Assembly (NCBI GenBank): GCA_016183655.1
Contig: JACPEH010000013.1
Location: 80,838-144,837, forward strand
DNA: 64,000 bases
From: Rhodocyclales bacterium
GTDB taxonomy: Bacteria > Pseudomonadota > Gammaproteobacteria > Burkholderiales > Rhodocyclaceae
Direction: 5' to 3'
This document shows positions 1 through 11,434 of the stretch, one piece after another; position 1 is the stretch's first letter; each line of letters opens with the position of its first letter. Position numbers and translations under genes: made by a program. Under the pieces are notes generated by a model. The model did not search any database. It was given only the letters and a program-made list of their open reading frames with translations, and was not told where the DNA came from.

Positions 1-1536
<1,536 letters not shown>

Positions 1537-1540
<4 letters not shown>

Positions 1541-2304
1541 GCAGCGGCTCCTGTACCGGCAGCGGCGGCCTCGACCCAGGCGTAGCCGCGGCGCTCCAGC
1601 TCGCGCGCCAGCTCCGGCCCGCCCGAGCGCGCGATGCGCCCCTGCGCCAGCACGTGCACCTGGTTCGGCACGATGTAGTCGAGCAGCCGCTGGTAGTGGG
1701 TGACCAGGATGATCGCGCGGTCCGGCCGGCGCATCGCCTCGATGCCGTCGGCGACGGCCTTGAGGGCGTCGATGTCGAGGCCGGAATCGGTCTCGTCGAG
1801 GATCGCCAGCTTCGGCTGCAGCACGGCCATCTGCAGGATCTCGTTGCGTTTCTTCTCGCCCCCCGAGAAGCCCTGGTTCACCGGCCGGTAGAGCAATGCC
1901 TCGTCCATGCCGACGCGCTTCAACTGGTCGCGCACCAGCGCCAGGAAGTCCACCGCGTCGAGTTCGGGCAGGCCGCGATGCTGGCGCTGCGCGTTGAGCG
2001 CGGCCTTCAGCAGGTAGATGTTGGCGACGCCGGGAATCTCGACCGGGTACTGGAAGGCGAGGAAGATGCCCTCGCGCGCGCGCTCCTCGGGCGACAGCGC
2101 GAACAGGTCGCGGCCGTCGTAGCGCACGCTGCCGGCGCTCACCGTGTAGCTGTCGCGCCCGGCCAGCACCTGCGCCAACGTGCTCTTGCCCGAGCCGTTG
2201 GGACCCATCACGGCATGCACCTCGCCGGCTTGGACGACGAGGTCGATGCCGCGCAGGATCTCCTTGCCGTCGACGCTGACGTGCAGGTTGGTGATTTCGA
2301 GCAT
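1537..2304 (-). CDS. sufC: Fe-S cluster assembly ATPase SufC
   Basis: ABC-type ATPase of the SufBC2D complex. Motifs are Walker A GPNGSGKST (near residue 34), the Suf-specific signature FSGGEKKRNEI, Walker B LAILDETDSGLDID and the H-loop TH. At about 255 residues it has normal family length. Two ATGs are adjacent; the one at 2304 lies four bases after a GGAGGT ribosome site and is preferred to the one at 2307, which is only one base away. It lies ten bases after sufB and overlaps sufD by four. Confidence 0.95.
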
Positions 2305-2313
2305 CATGACCTC

Positions 2314-3762
<1,449 letters not shown>

Positions 3763-3772
3763 CTGACGACTC

Positions 3773-4210
3773 CTAGGTCTGCGGCGCCGCCACGGCACCC
3801 TGCGCCGCCGGCCGCAACGCCGGCCGGCTCATCTCGGCGAGCGTCACCCCGTCGAGCGTGCGGCGGATCACCTGGTTCACGCGCTGCCAGTTGTCGCGCA
3901 GCGGACAACCGGCCTCCTGCAGGCACAAGCCGGCAACCGCGCTGCACTCGGTCAGGCCGAACGGCCCCTCCATCGCGTCGATCACGTCCGCCAGCGAAAT
4001 CGCCTCCGGCGGGCGCGCCAGGCGATAGCCGCCCTTCGCGCCGCGCGACGACTGCACCAGCTCGTGCCGCGCCAGCCGCTTCAGGATCTTGCTCGTCGTC
4101 GGCGCCGCCATGCCGAGCACCGCCGCCAGTTCGGCGACGCTGTGCACGTCGCGCGGCCGCCGCGCCATGTAGGCCATGATCACGGTGCCGTAATCGGTCA
4201 GTTTGCTCAT
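3773..4210 (-). CDS. Rrf2-family SUF operon regulator (SufR/IscR-like)
   Basis: Winged-helix Rrf2 regulator of 145 residues, closest in style to the SUF-system regulators that replace IscR in some Gammaproteobacteria and Betaproteobacteria. The N-terminal helix-turn-helix is followed by the three-cysteine cluster-binding loop [18 protein letters not shown] (about residues 91-108), so it probably binds a [2Fe-2S] cluster and senses Fe-S supply. It is the promoter-proximal gene of the suf operon and probably autoregulates through the palindrome at 4239-4263. The start MSKLTDYG is the family-typical one. Confidence 0.9.
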   Translation of the reverse strand: MSKLTDYGTVIMAYMARRPRDVHSVAELAAVLGMAAPTTSKILKRLARHELVQSSRGAKGGYRLARPPEAISLADVIDAMEGPFGLTECSAVAGLCLQEAGCPLRDNWQRVNQVIRRTLDGVTLAEMSRPALRPAAQGAVAAPQT

Positions 4211-4238
4211 GCGCAGCACGCGGTCACCTCGCTTCCAC

Positions 4239-4263
4239 ATATAGGACCGAGGGGGTCCGATAT
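4239..4263. promoter_or_regulatory. IscR type-1-like palindromic operator for the suf operon
   Basis: The sequence shows a 25-base inverted repeat, ATATAGGACC - 5 bases - GGTCCGATAT, 29 bases upstream of the regulator start. The outer ATA/TAT and inner GAC/GTC blocks have exactly the spacing of the published IscR type-1 site (ATA-N3-GAC...GTC-N3-TAT). Binding by the adjacent Rrf2 regulator is inferred. The site also lies upstream of the divergent ridA gene. Confidence 0.7.
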
Positions 4264-4339
4264 CGTTCCGCGCGCTATACTGGCCCGGCCGCTGCTGGCG
4301 GCGTTCTTGTCGCCCCCCAACATGGAGAAACCGAGAAAA

Positions 4340-4804
4340 ATGAGCGCAGAACAGCGACTGAAGGAACTCGGCCTGACGCAGCTGACGGCGAGCAAGCCGG
4401 CGGGCAACTATGCGGCCGCGGTGCAGACGGGCAACCTGTTGTTCCTCTCCGGCAAGGCGCCGCAGCCGATCGACGGCAAGCCGCCGAAGGGAAAGCTCGG
4501 GCGCGAGTACTCGGCGCAGGACGGCCGGGCGCTGGCGCGCTCCGCCTGCGTCGAGCTGATCGCCGCGATCAGGCAGCAGCTGGGCTCGCTCGACCGGGTC
4601 GTGCAGTTCGTCGAGCTGCACGGTTCGCTGAACACCGTCCCCGAGTTCGAAGCGCACGCGGAAGTGCTCGACGGCGCCTCCGACCTGCTCGCGGAAGTCT
4701 TCGGTCCGGCCGGCGTCCATGCGCGCTCGGTGGTCGGCGTCGCCTCGCTGCGCAACGGCGTGCCGCTGACGCTGAAGGCCATCGTCGAGGTCAGGCAGCA
4801 GTAG
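4340..4804 (+). CDS. RidA/YjgF-family protein (long subfamily)
   Basis: A 154-residue member of the RidA superfamily, of the slightly longer type whose ends read HARSVVGVASLRNGVPLTLKAIVEV. The arginine of the HARS segment corresponds to the substrate-binding arginine of enamine/imine deaminases, so deamination of reactive imines is plausible but not proven for this subfamily. Start 4340 (MSAEQRLKELGL) was chosen because GGAG and GAG lie just upstream; an in-frame ATG at 4322 lacks a ribosome site. It is divergent from the suf regulator; a TATACT at 4276-4281 may be its -10 box. Confidence 0.85.
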   Translation: MSAEQRLKELGLTQLTASKPAGNYAAAVQTGNLLFLSGKAPQPIDGKPPKGKLGREYSAQDGRALARSACVELIAAIRQQLGSLDRVVQFVELHGSLNTVPEFEAHAEVLDGASDLLAEVFGPAGVHARSVVGVASLRNGVPLTLKAIVEVRQQ

Positions 4805-4862
4805 CGCCGCCCGTGCTTCGGGCGTCGCATGGCGCCCGAACACCGACGCTTTCCGTCCCCGC

Positions 4863-5948
4863 ATGCACATCGCCGCCACCCGCCTTGCCCCCTACGCGCT
4901 GCCGTTGAACGGCCGCTGGGCCGGCGCCACGAACCGCATCGTCGAACGTCGCGGCTGGCTGCTGCGCGTGGACGCCGACGACGGCCGCTGCGGCTACGGC
5001 GAGTGCGCGCCGCTGCCTTCGCACGGCAGCGAATCGGCGGCAGCGGCCGAGGCCGCCCTGCAGCGGTGGGGCGGCACGCTGCGCGGGCAAACGCTGGCGG
5101 CGGCGCTCGCCGCGCTGGACACCCCGGATTCGTTCGCGACACCGGCGGCACGCGCCGCCGTCGAAGGGGCGCTGCTCGACCTCGCCGCACAGGCCGCCGG
5201 GCTTCCGCTGTGGCGTCATCTGGCGCCGGCGGCGGGCGGCGGCGCCGTCGCCGTCAACGCGATGGCCGGCGACGCGCTCGGCGTGACGCCGGCCATGCTC
5301 GACGAAGCCCTCGCCGCCGGCTGCAGCGTGATCAAGCTGAAGCTCGGCGGCGCTGCGCCGGAACACGAGCTGGCGGCGCTGCGCAAGCTGGCGCCGCGGC
5401 TGCCGCCGCAGGCGCGGCTGCGGCTCGACGCCAACCGCGCCTGGGACGCCGACACCGCCGCCCGCGTCGGCGCGGCGCTCGCGGAGCTGCCGGTCGAGTC
5501 GCTCGAAGAACCGCTGGCCGCACCGACAGCGGCGGCCTTGCGCGCGCTGCAGCGCTCGCTGCCGTTCGCACTGGCGGTCGACGAGAGCTGGCGGGAACTG
5601 GATCAGGAGGCGTTTTTCGCCGCACCGCCGGTGCGCCGGCTGGTGCTGAAGCTGGCGGTCCACGGCGGGCTGCTGCCGGCGCTGGCGACGGCGCGGCGGG
5701 CGCAGGCGGCGGGGGTCGACTGCGTCGTCACCACCGGCGTCGACAGCGCCTGCGCCACCCTCGCTGCGGCGCATCTGGCGGCGGCGATCGAGACCGGGCA
5801 GATGCGCGGGCAGACGCACGGGCTGGCGCACGGGCTGGCGACGTCGTCGTGGCTGGCGGCGGATACCGGCGCGCCACCGGCGATCGTCGGGGGGAGCATC
5901 GTGCTGCCGGATTCGCCCGGCCTCGGCTTCGTGCCGCGGCCCGGCTAG
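4863..5948 (+). CDS. menC: o-Succinylbenzoate synthase MenC
   Basis: Enolase-superfamily enzyme of menaquinone synthesis that dehydrates SHCHC to o-succinylbenzoate. Landmarks in order are the catalytic-lysine region IKLKLGG (near residue 160), metal ligands in RLDANRAW and PVESLEEP, AVDESW, and the second lysine in LVLKLAVHGG. Length of 361 residues fits MenC. Dipeptide epimerases share this fold, but the menE-menF-menD genes less than 1 kb downstream favour MenC. A DUF2242 gene on the opposite strand separates it from menE. Confidence 0.85.
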   Translation: MHIAATRLAPYALPLNGRWAGATNRIVERRGWLLRVDADDGRCGYGECAPLPSHGSESAAAAEAALQRWGGTLRGQTLAAALAALDTPDSFATPAARAAVEGALLDLAAQAAGLPLWRHLAPAAGGGAVAVNAMAGDALGVTPAMLDEALAAGCSVIKLKLGGAAPEHELAALRKLAPRLPPQARLRLDANRAWDADTAARVGAALAELPVESLEEPLAAPTAAALRALQRSLPFALAVDESWRELDQEAFFAAPPVRRLVLKLAVHGGLLPALATARRAQAAGVDCVVTTGVDSACATLAAAHLAAAIETGQMRGQTHGLAHGLATSSWLAADTGAPPAIVGGSIVLPDSPGLGFVPRPG

Positions 5949-5954
5949 CGGCGG

Positions 5955-6473
5955 CTACTCGGGCAGCGAGTTTTCCATCGCGCCGATCAGCGCGAACAGG
6001 CGGCGGTAGAACTCCGGATCGGCGACCGTCTCCTCGCCGACCTTGACCAGCGAATCCTTGTCGGACAGCCAGGGCAGCGAGATCGAGCCCATCCCGGCGA
6101 CGCTGACGCCGGCGCTGGTGGTGCTCGTCTTCAACTCGTAGCGGGTCTGCAACGCGTTGGCGTAGAGCACCGCCCCGACCGGCGTCGGCAGGCAGACCAG
6201 CGAGATGCCGAGTTCCATGTGATGCCCGGGCGCCGGCTGGAAGAACTTGCGGCCGCGCACCGCCTGCGGCTGCGAGCTCTCGACCTGGTAGCCCTGGCTC
6301 AGCAGCGCGCGCTGGCCAACCGCGCACAGCGCCTTGGCGGAAACCGGCGTGCGGTACTCGAACGGCGACTCCTCGGAGAAGACTTCGGCGTGCCAGGCCG
6401 GCGCCGGCTTGTTGCTGGCGCAGCCGGCGGCGAACAACACGGACAGCAGCAGGAAGGAGGAAAGTAAACGCAT
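5955..6473 (-). CDS. DUF2242-family lipoprotein
   Basis: A 172-residue protein of unknown function with a clear lipoprotein signal (MRLLSSFLLLSVLFAAGC, lipobox cysteine 18), so it should be anchored in a membrane facing the periplasm. The rest resembles the DUF2242 family known from Betaproteobacteria, with a predicted mixed fold and no catalytic motif. It is convergent with menC, six bases away. No strong ribosome site precedes the start; the ATG was chosen because it gives the complete signal peptide. Confidence 0.75.
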   Translation of the reverse strand: MRLLSSFLLLSVLFAAGCASNKPAPAWHAEVFSEESPFEYRTPVSAKALCAVGQRALLSQGYQVESSQPQAVRGRKFFQPAPGHHMELGISLVCLPTPVGAVLYANALQTRYELKTSTTSAGVSVAGMGSISLPWLSDKDSLVKVGEETVADPEFYRRLFALIGAMENSLPE

Positions 6474-6630
6474 GACGGGCGCGGAACGATGAGGCGGCAA
6501 GAATAGCAGAGCCGGCCACCGGCAGAAACCCGCGGGCAGCGCGGCGAGGCGGCGCTTTCTTGACCTGGAACAGGGTGGGCGCCGAGCGCGCCTCGTATAA
6601 TCCTACTTTCCGCAGTTGGACGCGGCCAAG

Positions 6631-6770
6631 CCCTTCGATACGCCCACTGCGTGGGCTACTCAGGGCGAACGGAGCTTCACCCGCTGGGCGACTCCCCGTT
6701 CGTGGTGAGTAGCCTTGCGGAGCAAGGCCCCTCGACGAAGCTCGGGACAGGCTGCTCGAACCATGAACGG
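6631..6770. repeat. Intergenic palindromic repeat element
   Basis: The gap between the DUF2242 gene and menE carries a repeat-type sequence. One part has arms CCGTTCGTGGT (from 6696) and ACCATGAACGG (6760-6770) that can fold with one mismatch over a roughly 50-base loop. The preceding part holds the related words CCTTCGAT and CAGGGCGAACGG. These words (TTCGA...GGGCGAACGG, GTTCGTGGTGAG) are typical of a dispersed intergenic repeat family of proteobacteria. No gene is seen between 6474 and 6808. Confidence 0.7.
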
Positions 6771-6808
6771 GCGCCAACTGCGGTTTTCAGGATAACCATT
6801 CGTTGAAG

Positions 6809-8191
6809 ATGCCGACCGCCTGCCACGCCAGCCTCGCCGATACCCTCGCCGCGCGCGCCCGGGAGATTCCGGACGCGGCGGCGCTGCATTGCGGCGGCGA
6901 AACGTATTCCTGCGCGCAGCTCGCCGACGACAGCGCGCGCCGCGCGGCAAGCCTCGCCGCGCTCGGCCTGCCGCCAGCGACGATCGTCGCGCTGGCGGCG
7001 CCCGCCAGCGAACTTGCCCGCACCCTGCTCGCCTGCCAATGGGCCGGCCACCCCTTCCTGCCGCTCGACCCGGCCAGTGCCGAACTGCGCTGGCCGGCCT
7101 TCGCCGCCGCGTGCACGCCGGCGCCGCTGCGGCTGGCGGCGCTGCCCGGCGCGGCAACCAGCGCGCGGCCGCCGGCCGCCGTCGCCGCCGAGGCGCCGGC
7201 GCTGGTCGTCGCCACCAGCGGCAGCGAGGGGGAACCCCGGGGCGTAGTGCTCACGCATGCGGCGCTGGCCGCCGCTGCCGTCGCCAGCGCCGCGCGCATC
7301 CCGCTGCGGACGGGCGACACCTGGCTCGCCTGCCTGCCGCTCAACCACATCGGCGGTCTGTCGGTTTTCTGGCGCTGCCTCGCCGCCGGCGCCGCGGTGC
7401 GCCTGCACGACGGCTTCGACGCCGCCGCCGCGTGGGCGGAGATCGCCGCCGGCCGCGCCACGCACGTCTCGCTGGTGCCGGCGATGCTCGCCCGGCTGCT
7501 CGACGTGTCCGCCGACGCGGTGCCGCCGGCCACGCTGCGCTGCGCGCTGATCGGCGGCGCCGCGCTGTCGCGCCCGCTGTGGCGGCGCGCGCGCAAGGCC
7601 GGCTGGCCGCTCTTCGTCAGCTACGGCATGAGCGAGACCGCCGCGCAGCTGGCGACGCTGCCGCCGACCGACGACTGGCAGGAAGGCCTGGTCGGCACGC
7701 CGCTGCCGGGCATGCAGATCGCCATCGGCGACGACGGCCGCATCCGCGTGCGCGGGCCGCAGCTGATGCTCGGCTACCTCGGCGGTCCCGCCCGCAACGC
7801 CTCGCCGTTCGAGGATGGCTGGCTGCGCACCGGCGACCTCGGCCGCCTCGACGACGCCGGCCGGCTCTACGTGCTCGGCCGCGGCGACGACGTGCTGGTC
7901 AGCGGCGGCGTGAACATCCACCCGCTCGAAGTCGAGGCGCGGCTCGCCACCTGCCCCGGCGTCGCCGACGTGGCGGTGACGGCGACCCCCGACCCGGTCT
8001 GGGGCGACCTCGTCACCGCGCTGGTCGTCGGCAGCGCCGACGCGGCGGCGGTCGAGGCCTGGAGCCGCCGGCACCTGCCGGCGCCACTGCGGCCGCGGCG
8101 CACGCTCGCCGTCGCCGCGCTGCCGCGCAACGCGCTCGGCAAGCTGGAACGGAAGCTTCTCCGGCAACTGCTGGCGGAGGCCGCGGCATGA
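6809..8191 (+). CDS. menE: o-Succinylbenzoate-CoA ligase MenE
   Basis: Acyl-adenylate-forming ligase that activates o-succinylbenzoate to its CoA ester in menaquinone synthesis. The AMP-binding P-loop reads TSGSEGEPRGV, where the usual lysine of GKPKG is arginine. Further motifs are YGMSETAAQ, GWLRTGDLG, and the C-terminal NALGKLERK lysine. Length of about 460 residues is normal. The ATG at 6809 is used; a TTG two codons earlier is possible. Its stop overlaps the menF start as ATGA, showing an operon. Confidence 0.88.
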   Translation: MPTACHASLADTLAARAREIPDAAALHCGGETYSCAQLADDSARRAASLAALGLPPATIVALAAPASELARTLLACQWAGHPFLPLDPASAELRWPAFAAACTPAPLRLAALPGAATSARPPAAVAAEAPALVVATSGSEGEPRGVVLTHAALAAAAVASAARIPLRTGDTWLACLPLNHIGGLSVFWRCLAAGAAVRLHDGFDAAAAWAEIAAGRATHVSLVPAMLARLLDVSADAVPPATLRCALIGGAALSRPLWRRARKAGWPLFVSYGMSETAAQLATLPPTDDWQEGLVGTPLPGMQIAIGDDGRIRVRGPQLMLGYLGGPARNASPFEDGWLRTGDLGRLDDAGRLYVLGRGDDVLVSGGVNIHPLEVEARLATCPGVADVAVTATPDPVWGDLVTALVVGSADAAAVEAWSRRHLPAPLRPRRTLAVAALPRNALGKLERKLLRQLLAEAAA

Positions 8192-9549
8192 GCGCGCTGC
8201 TGGCACTGTCCGACACCACGCTCGCGGCGCTGCAGGCGCGGCTCGACCGGCTCGCCGCCGGTGCCGCCGGCGGCGCGCTGTTGAGCGTCACCCTCGACCT
8301 CGGCGCCGGCGGCCGCGACTGGCTGCAGCGCCCGCCGGCGAGCCGCGAGTTCTGCTACTGGGCGCGCCCGGATGCCGGCGTCTTCCGCCTCGGCCTCGGC
8401 CGCGCCGTCGTCTGCACCTCGGCCGGACCGGCGCGCTTCACCGCGCTGCAGGCGGCGCATGCCGGCATCGCCGGCGACTGGCGGCGCGACGCGGGCGGCA
8501 GCGCGCACGCGCCGGTCGCCTGCCTCGGCTTCGCCTTCGACGAGAACAGCGGCGGCGAGCTGCCGAACGCCCAGCTCGGCGTCGCCGCGGTGCTGCTGGC
8601 CACCGCCGGCGGCCGCTGCAGCGCCACCTTCACGACGCCGGCCCGCGACCGCGCCGGCGCCGTCGGGCGCTGGCAAAAGCTGCTCGCCGCCGCCCCGCCG
8701 GGCGCGACGGCGACGGTCGGCGCCGCCCTTGCCGGCGTGCCCGCCGGCGCCCTCGCCAAGCGCGCCTGGAACGCCCGCGTGCAGCGCGCTCTCGACGCCA
8801 TCGCCGCCGGCGAACTGGAGAAGGTGGTGCTGTCGCGCAGCCTGCGCCTGCCGCTGGCCGGGCGCGTCAGCCCGGCGGCGCTGCTGGCGCGGCTGCTCGA
8901 ACGCCACCCCGAATCGACGATCTTCGCCGTCGGCAGCGAGAACGCCGTCTTCCTCGGCGCGACGCCCGAGCAGCTGGTCGGCTTCGCCGCCGGCGAGGTG
9001 CGCGCCGACGCGCTTGCCGGCACCGCCTGGGACGACGAGCCGCTGGCCGTCGACAAGAACGCGCACGAGCAGGCGCTGGTCGTCGCCGCGATCCGCGAGG
9101 CGCTCTCGCCCCTGTGCGCGACGCTGGCGCTGCCGCCGGCACCGCGCGTGCTCGAACTGCGCGACCTGCGCCACCTGTGGACACCGATCGCCGGCCGCGT
9201 AAAGCCGGGCATCGGCCTCTTCGACCTGATCGCCCGCCTGCACCCGACGCCGGCCGTCGGCGGCTGGCCGGGCGAGGCCGCGTGCGACTGGCTGCGCCGC
9301 CACGGCGAGAAGCGCCCCGGCTGGTACGCCGGCGGCACCGGCTGGATCGACCGCGACGGCAACGGCGAGATCGCCGTCGCGCTGCGCTGCGGCCTGCTCA
9401 CCGCCCGCCACATCGAACTCCCGGCCGGCGCCGGCATCGTCGCCGGCTCGCGCGCCGAACACGAATTCCGCGAGACGGAAGCGAAGCTGGCGACGATGCT
9501 CGGCGCGCTGCGCGCGGATGCCGACCAGGCGCGCACCGGAACCTGCTGA
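8188..9549 (+). CDS. menF: Isochorismate synthase MenF
   Basis: Chorismate-utilising enzyme that converts chorismate to isochorismate, the entry step of menaquinone synthesis. The 453-residue protein has the family C-terminal core: GATPEQLVGF, ADALAGTA, HLWTPIAGRV, LHPTPAVGGWP, the glycine-rich AGTGWIDRDGNGE, and AGIVAGSRAEHEFRETEAK with Mg-binding glutamates. The N-terminal half is poorly conserved, as usual. It is translationally coupled to menE by ATGA, and menD follows after 184 bases. An EntC-like siderophore role is unlikely in this context. Confidence 0.88.
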   Translation: MSALLALSDTTLAALQARLDRLAAGAAGGALLSVTLDLGAGGRDWLQRPPASREFCYWARPDAGVFRLGLGRAVVCTSAGPARFTALQAAHAGIAGDWRRDAGGSAHAPVACLGFAFDENSGGELPNAQLGVAAVLLATAGGRCSATFTTPARDRAGAVGRWQKLLAAAPPGATATVGAALAGVPAGALAKRAWNARVQRALDAIAAGELEKVVLSRSLRLPLAGRVSPAALLARLLERHPESTIFAVGSENAVFLGATPEQLVGFAAGEVRADALAGTAWDDEPLAVDKNAHEQALVVAAIREALSPLCATLALPPAPRVLELRDLRHLWTPIAGRVKPGIGLFDLIARLHPTPAVGGWPGEAACDWLRRHGEKRPGWYAGGTGWIDRDGNGEIAVALRCGLLTARHIELPAGAGIVAGSRAEHEFRETEAKLATMLGALRADADQARTGTC

Positions 9550-9605
9550 AGGCGACCCCGATGCGCCCACGGCAATCGCGCAGCGCCGCCAGCCAAGCCG
9601 CCGTC

Positions 9606-9626
9606 ACCCCGGCGAACGCCGGGGTC
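9606..9626. repeat. Short palindromic intergenic repeat between menF and menD
   Basis: Perfect hairpin CACCCCGGCG-AA-CGCCGGGGT followed by CCAGTCAC. It belongs to the same kind of GTCAT/CCCGGC...GCCGGG...CCAG element that recurs in bacterial intergenic DNA. It lies in the 184-base gap of the men operon and could affect mRNA stability. There is no T-tract, so it is not a terminator. Confidence 0.6.
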
Positions 9627-9733
9627 CAGTCACCGCGTCTGCCGCTCCCGCCACGGCCGGCGCGGGCGGCCGGCCGGCACGCCGGCGCCGCTTCTCATCA
9701 AGCCATTCGGCCATTGCCCAGGAAGACGACCCG

Positions 9734-11431
9734 ATGATCCCCGACACCGGCCAGCTCAACCTCGCCTGGTCCGCCGCACTGGTCGGCGGCCTCGCCGACG
9801 CCGGCGTGCGCGAGTTCGTGCTCTCGCCCGGCGCGCGCTCGACGCCGCTGACGCTGGCGGCGCTGCGCCACCCCGACCTGGCCTGCGAGGTAGTCCTCGA
9901 CGAGCGCTCGGCCGCCTGGTTCGCGCTCGGCCGCGTGCGCGCCACGGGCCGGCCGGTGGCGCTGGTGTGCACCTCGGGCACCGCCGCCGCCAACTGGCTG
10001 CCGGCGGTGGTCGAGGCCAACCAGAGTGCGCTGCCGCTGCTGCTGCTCTCCGCCGACCGGCCGCCGGAACTGCACGGCTGGGGCGCCAACCAGACCATCG
10101 CGCAGGCCGGGCTGTTCGCCGGCCAGGTGCGCGCCGCGCATGCGCCGGGCGCCCCCTTCCCCGGCTTCTCGCCGGACTGGCTGCGCCAGCTCGCCGCACG
10201 CGCCGTCGCCGACAGCCGCTGGCCGCTGCCGGGGCCGGTGCACCTCAACCTCGCCTTCCGCGAGCCGCTGCTGCCGGCGACACCCGGACTCGTCTATCCC
10301 GACGCGGCGCCGCTCTACTGCGCGCCGCCGACGGCGATGCCGGACGCCGCCGCCGTCCGCCAACTGGCGCGGCGGCTGGCCGCCGGCCGCGGCGCCATCG
10401 TCTGCGCCGAGGGCTGCGCGGGCGACGGCGACCCCTCCGAATTCGCTGCGGCGGTGACGGCGCTCGCCGCCCGCCTGGCCTGCCCGATCCTCGCCGAGCC
10501 GCTCTCCGGGCTGCGCTTCGGCGCGCACGAACGACGCCACGTCTGCTGCCGCCACGAGCTGTGGCTGCGCGACGAGGCGCGCGCCGCGGCGCTGCGTCCC
10601 GACTGGGTGCTGCGCTTCGGCGCCTTCCCGGTGACGCGCACGCTGCAGCGTTTCCTCGCCGGCGCCGACACGCTGCTGGTCGAGCCCCACGGCCGCTGGC
10701 CGGACCCGCTGCAGCGCACGCGGCAACTGCTGCGCGCCGACCCGCGGGCGGCCTGCCGCGCGCTGCTCGACGAGGAACTGACGCCGGCGGCCGACGGCTG
10801 GCTGACGGCTTTCCGTGCCGCCGAGGCCGACGGCGAACGCCGGCTGGCGGAGACGCCGCAGCCGCCGGAAGCGGCGCTGTTCGCCGGCCTCTGCCGGGAA
10901 CTGCCGGCGGGAACGCGCTTCTTCTGCGGCAACTCGCTGCCAATCCGCGACCTCGCGGCGTATTCCGGCGGCGGCGCCAACGCGCTGCATTTCTTCGCCA
11001 ACCGCGGCGCCAGCGGCATCGACGGCAACCTCGCCACCGCCGCCGGCCTGGCCGGCCAAGGCGCCGCGTCGGCCCCGACCGTTGCCATCGTCGGCGACCT
11101 CACCGCGCAGCACGACCTCGGCAGCCTGGCGCTCGCCGCCGGCCGCCCGCTGGCGATCGTCGTCATCAACAACGGCGGCGGCGGCATCTTCGACCTCTTG
11201 CCGCCGGCGGCGCTGCCGGAGTTCGAGACCGGCTGGCTGACGCCGCAGGCGATCGACTTCGCGTACGCCGCCGCCGCGTTCGGCGTCGACTACCGGCGCT
11301 GCGACGACCCGGCGGCGGCGGTTGCCGAAGTCGGCGCCGCGCTCGCCGCCGGCCGGCCGCGGCTGATCGAGTTCGTCGTCGACCGCGCGCACAGCCTGGC
11401 GCGGCGCCGCGTGCCGCCGGCGGAGGGCTGA
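9734..11431 (+). CDS. menD: SEPHCHC synthase MenD
   Basis: ThDP-dependent enzyme joining isochorismate and 2-oxoglutarate in menaquinone synthesis. The 565-residue protein shows the MenD landmarks SPGARSTPLTLAA, the ThDP-activating glutamate in DERSAAWFALG, TSGTAAANWLPAVVEA, GANQTI, the ThDP motif GDLTAQHDLGSLA and NNGGGGIFDLLP. The start at 9734 gives the standard N-terminus and has GGA about ten bases upstream; the frame extends further back only through the repeat. menH, menB and menA are not in the window. Confidence 0.92.
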   Translation: MIPDTGQLNLAWSAALVGGLADAGVREFVLSPGARSTPLTLAALRHPDLACEVVLDERSAAWFALGRVRATGRPVALVCTSGTAAANWLPAVVEANQSALPLLLLSADRPPELHGWGANQTIAQAGLFAGQVRAAHAPGAPFPGFSPDWLRQLAARAVADSRWPLPGPVHLNLAFREPLLPATPGLVYPDAAPLYCAPPTAMPDAAAVRQLARRLAAGRGAIVCAEGCAGDGDPSEFAAAVTALAARLACPILAEPLSGLRFGAHERRHVCCRHELWLRDEARAAALRPDWVLRFGAFPVTRTLQRFLAGADTLLVEPHGRWPDPLQRTRQLLRADPRAACRALLDEELTPAADGWLTAFRAAEADGERRLAETPQPPEAALFAGLCRELPAGTRFFCGNSLPIRDLAAYSGGGANALHFFANRGASGIDGNLATAAGLAGQGAASAPTVAIVGDLTAQHDLGSLALAAGRPLAIVVINNGGGGIFDLLPPAALPEFETGWLTPQAIDFAYAAAAFGVDYRRCDDPAAAVAEVGAALAAGRPRLIEFVVDRAHSLARRRVPPAEG

Positions 11432-11434
11432 GCG

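Noticed and set aside
4863..5948. Dipeptide epimerase rather than MenC
   Set aside because: Same superfamily, but the position beside menE-menF-menD favours o-succinylbenzoate synthase.
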